From: Chitinimonas_A lacunae
GTDB taxonomy: Bacteria; Pseudomonadota; Gammaproteobacteria; Burkholderiales; Chitinimonadaceae
DNA: 64,000 bases
Direction: 5' to 3'
Assembly (NCBI RefSeq): GCF_042650885.1
Contig: NZ_JBHSBU010000001.1
Coordinates: 3,348,001 to 3,412,000, forward strand
Below, piece by piece: positions 33,110 to 40,708 of this stretch. Position 1 is the first letter of the stretch; every line of letters starts with the position of its first letter. The notes beneath the pieces are model-generated. The model was not told the DNA's origin, did no database searches, and was given only the letters and a program-made list of their open reading frames with translations. Both the position numbers and the translations under genes were made by a program.

Positions 33110-34197
33110 ACAAGCACTTACTCCTTGTTTGTCTTCTGGCCTCGACGATTGGCCAAGTCCAGGCCCATGAAGGTCATGACCACAGCGAGATCGCCAGGCC
33201 GGCACTAAGCAGCAATCGGCCCCAACGGTTCTCCGACGGCAGTGTGTTTCTGCCCAAAGCGGCCCAACGCCGCTTGGCCGTGCGCACCGTCATGGCGGTG
33301 ATCGGCGAGCATGCACGGACGGTCGAATTGAACGGTCATGTGGTGATGGATCCGAGTACCGGCGGCAAGGTACAAGCGATGCTGGCGGGTCGGATCGAGT
33401 CCGGTCCCAAGGGGCTGCCACTGCCGGGCCAGGCAGTGCGCAAGGGCGAGCTGCTGGCCTGGGTTAGACCGGCGGTCGGCATCGCCGAGCGCAGCGGGCA
33501 GCGAGCGCAGCAAGCCGAGCTGCGCAGTGCCCGGACGTTGGCAGCTAAGCAGCTTGCTCGCCTGCGCGAATTGGAAGGCAGCGTCTCGCGGCGCGAGATC
33601 GAGGCTGCCGAGGCCGAACTGCAGAGTCTGGATGGGCGGCTACAGGCCTTATCGACAGGGCTCGATAGCCGTGAGGCATTGATCGCACCGGTCGATGGCG
33701 TGATCGCGAGTATCGCCGTGGTCGCCGGTCAGGTCGTCGAGGCCAAGGAAGTGCTGCTTGAAGTGATTGATCCGGCCCGCCTGCTGATCGAGGCACAAGC
33801 CTTTGATGCCAGCCTGGTCAACAATCTGGCGGGTGCGAGCCTGGTGGGCAGTCAGACGGAACTGCGCTATCTGGGCGGCAGTCGGGCATTACGTGCTGGT
33901 AGCCTGCCGCTGCTGTTCCGATTGGAAAAGACCGACACGGCATTGGCCCTGGGCCAACCGGTCAAACTCATCGTCCGTACTCGCTCGACGGCCAAGGGAG
34001 TGGTGCTGCCGACGGCAGCCGTGGTACGCAATGGAGCCAACGAATCCATCGTCTGGCTTCATACCCAGGCCGAGCGCTTCGTGCCCCGTCCGGTCCGGGC
34101 TACCCCGCTTAATGGCGACTCGGTGTTGACGCAGGGCATCGAAGCCGGCGCGAGGGTGGTGACCGAGGGCGCCACCTTACTCAACCAGATACGCTGA
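33106..34197 (+). CDS. CzcB-type periplasmic adaptor of the RND pump
   Basis: A 363-residue membrane-fusion protein. Signal peptide, then a His-rich stretch (HEGHDHSE), a barrel/lipoyl part (about 80-120 and 180-215, with LIAPVDGVIASIAVVAGQVV), a helical hairpin in between (SGQRAQQAELRSARTLAAK) and a C-terminal beta domain (VTEGATLLNQIR at the end). It links the inner-membrane RND pump to the outer-membrane channel, and in metal systems also hands over ions. Overlaps the preceding gene by four bases. Confidence 0.88.
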   Translation: MNKHLLLVCLLASTIGQVQAHEGHDHSEIARPALSSNRPQRFSDGSVFLPKAAQRRLAVRTVMAVIGEHARTVELNGHVVMDPSTGGKVQAMLAGRIESGPKGLPLPGQAVRKGELLAWVRPAVGIAERSGQRAQQAELRSARTLAAKQLARLRELEGSVSRREIEAAEAELQSLDGRLQALSTGLDSREALIAPVDGVIASIAVVAGQVVEAKEVLLEVIDPARLLIEAQAFDASLVNNLAGASLVGSQTELRYLGGSRALRAGSLPLLFRLEKTDTALALGQPVKLIVRTRSTAKGVVLPTAAVVRNGANESIVWLHTQAERFVPRPVRATPLNGDSVLTQGIEAGARVVTEGATLLNQIR

Positions 34198-34207
34198 GGA
34201 ACGGTCG

Positions 34208-37200
34208 ATGTTCAGTTGGATCGTCAACCACAGCCTGCGCAATCGCCTTTTGGTGCTGGCCGTTGCCCTTATCCTGATGCTTTATGGCAGCCTGACGGCT
34301 TGGCATATGCCGGTCGATGTGTTTCCTGATCTCAATAAGCCGACTGTAACGGTGATGACCGAGGCGGGCGGCATGGCGCCCGAAGAAGTCGAACAACTGG
34401 TCAGCTTTCCGCTGGAAACCGCCCTCAACGGTATGCCCGGCGTTACCCGCGTCCGTTCGGTCTCCGGCATCGGGCTGTCGATTGTCTATGCCGAATTCGA
34501 CTGGGGAAGCGATCTTTATCGCAATCGGCAATTGGTGGCCGAGCGATTGGCCGAAGTCCGCGAGCAATTGCCACCAGGCGTGAGCCCGAACATGGGCCCG
34601 ATTTCCTCGGTGATGGGCGAAATCATGCTGATCGCTTTGCCGGCCGGTGCCGGCAGTCAGCCCATGCAGGTGCGCGAATACGCCGACTTCATACTGCGGC
34701 CCCGGCTGCTGTCGATCCCGGGCGTCTCTCAGGTGATTCCCATCGGTGGCGAGGTCCGGCAGTTCCGGGTGGAGCCCGACCTGGGGCGCATGGCCCAGCT
34801 CGACATCAGCTTCAAGCAGCTGGAAGAGGCGTTGAATGGCTTCTCCAGCAATACCAGTGGCGGTTTCCTGGAACACAATGCCCGCGAATATCTGATCCGC
34901 AACCTGGGCCACACCACCCGGCTGGAGGATCTGCAGAACTTGGCGGTGGCGGTCCGCCACGATCAGCCGATCTTGCTCAAGCAAGTCGCTGAAGTGAAAT
35001 TCGCCGCCGCTTTCAAACGCGGCGATGCCGGCTTCGGCGGCCAAGCTGCCGTGATCGTCAGCGTACAAAAGCAGCCGAGCGCCGATACGGTGCGGCTGAC
35101 CCGGGACATCGAGGCTGCGCTGCATGACCTGACCAGAACACTGCCACCGGGGGTCAGCAAGCCCCAGATTTCTTTCCGCCAGGCCGACTTCATCGAAGCC
35201 TCCATTGATAACGTCCAGGAAGCACTACGCGACGGCGCCATCATGGTGGCGGTGATCCTGTCCTTGTTCCTGATGAATGGGCGCACAACGCTGATCTCGT
35301 TGACCGCCATCCCTCTGTCGATTGCCATCACGGCACTGGTCTTCAAAGCGATGGGGCTGTCGATCAATGTCATGACTCTCGGTGGTCTTGCCATCGCCAT
35401 TGGCGAACTGGTCGATGATGCGCTGGTCGACGTGGAAAACGTGCTGCGCCGACTGAAACAGCAGAAACCGAGTGGAATGGCGGACATCATCAAGGTGGTC
35501 GCTGTCGCGTCCAATGAAGTGCGCTCGGGGGTGGTGGTCGCCACCTTGGTGGTCGTGCTGGTATTCGTGCCGCTGTTCGCACTGCCCGGCATCGAGGGTC
35601 GGCTGTTTGCGCCGCTTGGTGTTGCCTATATTGCGTCGATTCTGGCCAGCATGGTGGTGGCACTGACCCTGACCCCGGTCATGTGCTATTTCCTGTTGCC
35701 CAGCATGAAGCAGATAGCCCATGGCGATGGCTGGCTGGTACGCCAGTTGAAGGTCTGGGACAGGTGGCTGCTGGAGCATTCGTTTGGGCACGCACGCAAG
35801 ATCCTGCTCGGCGCGATTGCGCTGCTGCTCGTGGCCGTGGCGACGGTGCCCTTCCTGCCTCGCGCCTTTCTGCCGGCGTTCAACGAGGGCACGCTGACTA
35901 TCAGCCTGCTGCTCAACCCGGGTACTTCGCTGGCTGAGTCAAATCGTGTCGGTACCTTGGCCGAGACCCTGATTGCCGAGGTGCCCGAAGTGAAAAGTGT
36001 GGGGCGCCGGACTGGCCGGGCCGAATTGGACGAGCATGCCGAAGGGGTCCATTCCAGCGAGCTTGATGTTGATCTCCGAGCTAGTGAGCGTGACCGCGAG
36101 ACGATCATCGCCGCTATTCGGCAAAAGCTGGCGCCGCTGCCTGCTACCGCCCTGATCGGCCAGCCGATCTCGCATCGGCTCGATCACCTGTTGTCAGGTG
36201 TGCGGGCCCAGATCGCCATCAAGCTCTATGGGGACGACCTCGACACCCTGCGTGGCCAGGCCGCTGCCCTGCGCGACCGACTGGCCCAGGTGCCTGGCCT
36301 GACCGACTTGCAAGTCGAGAAGCAGGTGCTGATTCCGCAAATCAAGGTCCGGCTCGACCATGCGCGAGCCGCCCAGTATGGCGTCTCTCCCGGGGCGCTG
36401 CTGAAAACGCTGGAGACCTTGACTGAGGGCGATACCATTTCCCAGATCGTCGACGGCAACAAGCGTTTTAAGCTGGTGGTGCGCTTACCGGACACCGCTC
36501 GCAATGCACAGGGACTGGCCAATGCGCTGATTGACACACCGCATGGCCGTATTCCGCTGTCGCTGGTGGCCAATATCGAGGAAAGCGATGGCCCCAACCA
36601 GATAGGGCGCGAGAACAGCCGTCGTCGCATCGTTCTGGCTGCCAATACCGATGGCGCCGATATAGCTGCCGTGGTGGCTCGGATCCGTAGCGAACTGGCT
36701 CGCACGACACTGCCCGAAGGCTACTTCATTCGTCTCGAAGGTCAGTTCCAGGCACAGGAGCAGGCGACCCGATTGATCGCCGTACTGTCGTTGATCTCCC
36801 TGGGCCTGATCCTCATGGTGCTCTACAGTCGTTACCAGTCGCTCCTGCTGGCCTTGATAATCATGGGCAATATTCCGATGGCCCTGATCGGCAGCGTGGC
36901 GGCGATGTGGCTTACCGGCATCTCGCTGTCGGTCGCCTCCCTGGTGGGCTTCATCACCCTGACTGGTATCGCGACGCGAAACGGCATCCTTAAGATCAGT
37001 CACTACATCAATCTGTGCAAATTTGAGGGGGAGAGCTTTGGCCCCGCCATGATCGTGCGCGGTTCGCTGGAGCGGCTGACCCCGGTGCTGATGACCGCCC
37101 TGGTGGCTGCCTTCGCGCTGGTACCGCTGTTGTTTGCCGCCGATGCACCGGGCAAGGAAATCCTTCATCCGGTTGCGGTGGTGATCTTCGGTGGCCTGGT

Positions 37201-37306
37201 CAGTTCCACCTTGCTCGATACCCTGCTGACCCCGTTGATGTTCTGGCTTTACGGCCGCCAGCCGCTTGAGGCCCTGCTGGCCGAACGCAGTCACGAAGCC
37301 TATTGA
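34208..37306 (+). CDS. HME-RND metal efflux pump (CzcA/CusA family)
   Basis: A 1032-residue inner-membrane pump with twelve expected helices and two large periplasmic loops. FPDLNKPTVTVMTEA near residue 40 and the fourth-helix motif AIGELVDDALVDVEN are visible; Val402-Asp403-Asp404 and Glu410 fall in the proton-relay region. This relay motif differs from the DFGxxVDGAVVxVEN of classic zinc/cobalt pumps, so the metal is not assigned. The association with a copper-type ATPase suggests Cu(I)/Ag(I). The start at 34208 lies ten bases after the adaptor gene. Confidence 0.9.
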   Translation: MFSWIVNHSLRNRLLVLAVALILMLYGSLTAWHMPVDVFPDLNKPTVTVMTEAGGMAPEEVEQLVSFPLETALNGMPGVTRVRSVSGIGLSIVYAEFDWGSDLYRNRQLVAERLAEVREQLPPGVSPNMGPISSVMGEIMLIALPAGAGSQPMQVREYADFILRPRLLSIPGVSQVIPIGGEVRQFRVEPDLGRMAQLDISFKQLEEALNGFSSNTSGGFLEHNAREYLIRNLGHTTRLEDLQNLAVAVRHDQPILLKQVAEVKFAAAFKRGDAGFGGQAAVIVSVQKQPSADTVRLTRDIEAALHDLTRTLPPGVSKPQISFRQADFIEASIDNVQEALRDGAIMVAVILSLFLMNGRTTLISLTAIPLSIAITALVFKAMGLSINVMTLGGLAIAIGELVDDALVDVENVLRRLKQQKPSGMADIIKVVAVASNEVRSGVVVATLVVVLVFVPLFALPGIEGRLFAPLGVAYIASILASMVVALTLTPVMCYFLLPSMKQIAHGDGWLVRQLKVWDRWLLEHSFGHARKILLGAIALLLVAVATVPFLPRAFLPAFNEGTLTISLLLNPGTSLAESNRVGTLAETLIAEVPEVKSVGRRTGRAELDEHAEGVHSSELDVDLRASERDRETIIAAIRQKLAPLPATALIGQPISHRLDHLLSGVRAQIAIKLYGDDLDTLRGQAAALRDRLAQVPGLTDLQVEKQVLIPQIKVRLDHARAAQYGVSPGALLKTLETLTEGDTISQIVDGNKRFKLVVRLPDTARNAQGLANALIDTPHGRIPLSLVANIEESDGPNQIGRENSRRRIVLAANTDGADIAAVVARIRSELARTTLPEGYFIRLEGQFQAQEQATRLIAVLSLISLGLILMVLYSRYQSLLLALIIMGNIPMALIGSVAAMWLTGISLSVASLVGFITLTGIATRNGILKISHYINLCKFEGESFGPAMIVRGSLERLTPVLMTALVAAFALVPLLFAADAPGKEILHPVAVVIFGGLVSSTLLDTLLTPLMFWLYGRQPLEALLAERSHEAY

Positions 37307-37337
37307 TCCTGAGTTCCGACTGGAAAGGAAGCTCACC

Positions 37338-37706
37338 ATGAACAAGCGAATCCCCCCATTGCTGGTGGCAGCCATGCTGGCAACGGCCTATGCCCATGGC
37401 GACCTCAAGCCAGCACACGGCGGCGTTATTGCCGAAGGTAAACAGGTCGTGGTCGAGCTGGTGGTCAAGACTGACCGGCTCGATGTTTATCTGACCGACC
37501 ACGTCAAGGCAATTGATGCGAAGGGAGCCAGTGGCCAGGTCATCCTGCTTTCCGGTGGCACAAAGACCGAAGCCCGTCTGCTGCCAGCAGCCGGCAACCT
37601 GTTGTCTGTTCAGGGAAACTTCAAGCTCGGTGCCGGCGCCAAGGCGATCGTCAAAGTGTCGATACCGGGCAAGGGTGAGGATCAGATTCGCCTGAGCCTT
37701 CCTTGA
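37338..37706 (+). CDS. Small periplasmic accessory protein
   Basis: A 122-residue protein: signal peptide (ends near TAYAHG), then a single beta-rich domain (GDLKPAHGGVIAEGKQVVVE and onward). The HGDLKPAHGG start is typical of small periplasmic proteins encoded in RND metal-efflux operons. It could bind or deliver the metal. The ATG at 37338 lies 31 bases after the pump gene with a GGAAAGGAAG ribosome site. Confidence 0.72.
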   Translation: MNKRIPPLLVAAMLATAYAHGDLKPAHGGVIAEGKQVVVELVVKTDRLDVYLTDHVKAIDAKGASGQVILLSGGTKTEARLLPAAGNLLSVQGNFKLGAGAKAIVKVSIPGKGEDQIRLSLP

Positions 37707-37871
37707 GGGCTTATCGCATCGCGATTGGCCCTGACCACGACGGTGGTTTTCACTCCCATCGTTGAACGAGCAGGACAACCGACCAAAAGCGCTTGATTGC
37801 CATTCATGCTACAGGACGTGCAGCCGCCTATTGTTGGCACGCGCTCAGGCCACGCTACGAGGAGCTTTCCA

Positions 37872-38873
37872 ATGTCGTACATCAAGCGTTTTGTCATGAC
37901 CAGCCTTGTCCTGGCGGCGCAACTGACTTTTGCTGCGCCGATCGGCACCCTCTACACCGCCAATGAGCGGGAAGGTTCGATCAGCCAAGTACAGTTGGAT
38001 CGCGGCACGGTCCGTACGGTCAAGGTCGAGGTAGCGCCACACAATGTTCAGGTTTCGCCGGACGGTCGATGGCTGCTGGTGGTCGGCATGCCGCAGCGTG
38101 CTGGCCATGAAGGCCACAGCACAGGGACCGGCCAGCTGCTGGTATTTCGCACCGATGCGCTGGCCGAACCCGCCTTTGTCCTGGCTGCGGGCGCCCATCC
38201 GGCACATGTGGTGACCGACTTGGCCGGCAAGCGCGCCTTTGTTACCGATTCCGCGTCCGATCTGGTGCGGGTATTTGATCTGGAAAAGCGGCAAGAGGTC
38301 GGCCAGATCGGTACCGGGCGTTTTCCCCATGGCCTGCGCCTCAGTCCCGATGGCAGCACTTTATATGTGGCTGACCTGAAAGCTGATGCGGTTTCGGTGA
38401 TCGACGTCGCAACGCTCAAGGAAACCGCGCGTATTCCGGTAGGCAAGGCACCAGCCCAGGTTGGATTTGCTCCGGACGGCAAACAGGCCTATGTTTCGCT
38501 GAGCGGTGAGAACAAGCTCGGTCTGATCGATACGGCTACTCGCCGACTCGTCACCAAGATCGCCGTCGGGCGGATGCCGATCCAGATGTATGCCACCCCC
38601 GATGGCAAGCAGGTCTATGTCGCTAATCAGGGCAGCGCCAAGCTGCCTGACCAGCGGGTCTCGGTTATCGATCCGGCAAGTCGCAAGGTCGTTGCCACGA
38701 TCAACAGTGGCAAGGGTGCCCATGGCGTCGTAGTCAGCAATGACGGGGCCTATGCCTTCGTCAGCAATCTGGAAGACGGCACCGTCTCCATTATCGACAC
38801 GGCCACCCACCAGGTAGTCGCCCGGCCGCAAGTCGGGGCTGGTCCCAATGGCATCAGCTTCCAGCAGCCTTGA
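37872..38873 (+). CDS. Secreted YVTN-type beta-propeller protein
   Basis: A 333-residue protein with a signal peptide (ends near TFAAPIG) and about seven repeats of the YVTN/YncE type (for example KRAFVTDSASDLVRVFDLE, STLYVADLKADAVSVIDVA, QAYVSLSGENKLGLIDTA). It forms a beta-propeller in the periplasm. Such proteins can bind metals, haem or DNA; here it is part of the metal island but has no assigned role. Confidence 0.82.
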   Translation: MSYIKRFVMTSLVLAAQLTFAAPIGTLYTANEREGSISQVQLDRGTVRTVKVEVAPHNVQVSPDGRWLLVVGMPQRAGHEGHSTGTGQLLVFRTDALAEPAFVLAAGAHPAHVVTDLAGKRAFVTDSASDLVRVFDLEKRQEVGQIGTGRFPHGLRLSPDGSTLYVADLKADAVSVIDVATLKETARIPVGKAPAQVGFAPDGKQAYVSLSGENKLGLIDTATRRLVTKIAVGRMPIQMYATPDGKQVYVANQGSAKLPDQRVSVIDPASRKVVATINSGKGAHGVVVSNDGAYAFVSNLEDGTVSIIDTATHQVVARPQVGAGPNGISFQQP

Positions 38874-39015
38874 AGTGCTGGAGTTTGACTCATCTCAATC
38901 AGCGACTTCTGCAAGCGAATAGACTGATCTCACGCTGATTGGACTCAATGTGGTGCGACGGTTATTTCGTCACTTGGCGAGATGCCGCCTTTTTCCATCC
39001 CTAACGGAGCTCACG

Positions 39016-39429
39016 ATGAAAACGTTTGTGAAGTGGATCACGGTTGCCTCGCTTGCCTGTACAGGCCTTGCCGTCTCTGCCAACGAGGAACATCACAAGG
39101 ATGAAGCCAAGCCGGTCCAAACAACCCAGGCTGCCAAGCCATCGGACAAGGCTGTCAGCGAGCAGATGCAGAAGCTGCAGGCTGCACAGGACAAGCTGAC
39201 TGGTGCGAAGACGCCGGCCGAGCGCCACAAGGCCATTCAGGAAGGGATGCATGCCATGAAAGATGCCATGGCCATGATGCGCGACATGCACTCGAACAAG
39301 GGCTGCATGGACATGAAGATGGGACAAGGCTCAGGCAAGGACAGCAATATGCGCATGATGGACATGATGATGCAGATGCTGGACCAGCAGTCGTCGATGA
39401 TGGCCATGCCACCAGGTAAGAAGGAGTAA
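39016..39429 (+). CDS. Methionine-rich periplasmic protein
   Basis: A 137-residue protein with a signal peptide (ends about residue 22). The N-terminal mature part has HHKDEAK. The C-terminal half is very rich in Met with spaced His/Cys (MHAMKDAMAMMRDMHSNKG, then CMDMKMG and MRMMDMMMQML). Clustered Met is typical of Cu(I)/Ag(I) binding in oxidising compartments. I infer periplasmic copper/silver buffering. This supports copper or silver as the island's substrate. Confidence 0.75.
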   Translation: MKTFVKWITVASLACTGLAVSANEEHHKDEAKPVQTTQAAKPSDKAVSEQMQKLQAAQDKLTGAKTPAERHKAIQEGMHAMKDAMAMMRDMHSNKGCMDMKMGQGSGKDSNMRMMDMMMQMLDQQSSMMAMPPGKKE

Positions 39430-39619
39430 GGCTCGGAAGCGACGGGACTTTGTTCAGGGCCTGGCGCTTGGGGAATTGACCGAGTCGGGCTGAGACACGT
39501 CGCCAATACGATCAGCATGGGCGACATGGCCATGTTCGCAGCCCAAGCAGTTCTGCTTTCAATCCCGCGACCGCGCTGAGTTGGCAGGGGCTGGTTCTGC
39601 TTCTGCAAAGGAGAAGACT

Positions 39620-39850
39620 ATGCAACACCATCCACCACCGAGTCGGCATCGCTGGGTGTTCTGGGGCTTTGCCGCGATTGCAGCCTTTCTCCTTCTGACC
39701 GAGCACATGGCTCATGTGCTCGGTGCCTTGCCCTATCTATTGCTGGTGGCCTGTCCACTGATGCACGTGTTTATGCATCGTGGCCATGATCATCACCAAG
39801 CCCATCACGAACAGCACCATGATGACCATGACCAGAAGGAACAGCGATGA
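39620..39850 (+). CDS. DUF2933-like small membrane protein with His-rich tail
   Basis: A 76-residue protein: two hydrophobic helices (about 14-27 and 33-49, around VLGALPYLLLVACPLMHVFMH) and a C-terminal tail that alternates His and Asp (GHDHHQAHHEQHHDDHD). The form matches DUF2933 proteins commonly found in copper-resistance islands. The tail should bind metal. It overlaps the methyltransferase-like gene by four bases (ATGA). Confidence 0.8.
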   Translation: MQHHPPPSRHRWVFWGFAAIAAFLLLTEHMAHVLGALPYLLLVACPLMHVFMHRGHDHHQAHHEQHHDDHDQKEQR

Positions 39851-40494
39851 ACCCCAGTGATTCGCCCGCTTACGGTCTCTGGTCGCTGGTCCTTATCAAC
39901 TCGGCGGTTTTCATTCTCTTCGCCTTTAGCTTCGTCAAACCGAAGACAGTAAGGGACTGGCGCTCCTTTGGCCTGTTCTCAGGCTTTTTGGTGGCACTGT
40001 TTACCGAGATGTATGGCTTTCCGCTGACCATCTACCTATTGCTTCCTTGGCTGAGCAGGCAGTTTCCTGGTATCGACTTTCTGACGCACGACAGTGGTCA
40101 CCTGCTGGAGGTGATGTTCGGCTTACGGTTTAACCCCCACTTTGGGCTATTTCACCTACTAAGCAATGTGCTGATCCTGGCGGGTTTTGGCTTGTTGGCG
40201 GCTGCCTGGGACAAGCTCTACAAGGCCCAGCGCCGTGGTGAGCTGGCGGTTGATGGGCCATACGCATGGGTCCGTCACCCGCAATACGATGGCTTTGTGG
40301 TCATCATGTTCGGCTTCCTATTGCAGTGGCCAACCCTGCTTACGTTGCTGATGTTTCCGATCCTGATCGTGGTCTACGCAAGGCTGGCTAAGCGTGAAGA
40401 GACCGATATGGCCGAACGCTTCGGCGAGGCTTATCTGGCCTACCAGGCACGCACGCCGGCTTTCTTCCCGCGCTTGGGCCAGGGGACCCTATGA
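39847..40494 (+). CDS. ICMT/phospholipid-methyltransferase-like membrane protein
   Basis: A 215-residue protein with about five membrane helices. The end has the isoprenylcysteine carboxyl methyltransferase-type SAM site: DGPYAWVRHPQYDGF and the RLAKREETDMAERFGEAYLAY segment. In copper islands this family is often coupled to a DUF2933 gene as here, but its substrate is unknown. It is translationally coupled to the gene before it. Confidence 0.8.
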   Translation: MNPSDSPAYGLWSLVLINSAVFILFAFSFVKPKTVRDWRSFGLFSGFLVALFTEMYGFPLTIYLLLPWLSRQFPGIDFLTHDSGHLLEVMFGLRFNPHFGLFHLLSNVLILAGFGLLAAAWDKLYKAQRRGELAVDGPYAWVRHPQYDGFVVIMFGFLLQWPTLLTLLMFPILIVVYARLAKREETDMAERFGEAYLAYQARTPAFFPRLGQGTL

Positions 40495-40708
40495 AGGAGA
40501 GGCCTAGGCGTGCTGGTTAGCGCGAGGCATCTGCTTTCGCAGTACTTGTTTCATCGTGTGGAATTCCGGCAGCGGCTTGTCACAACGATTGAAGCCCTTA
40601 TGCCGATGACTTCTTGGTGCCTGCTGGCTGTACTCGCGACTTACGAGTCTCTGACGGGCTGCCGTCTTCCTCGATAGACGGCCAACTTCATAAGATCAGG
40701 AGCGCGAG

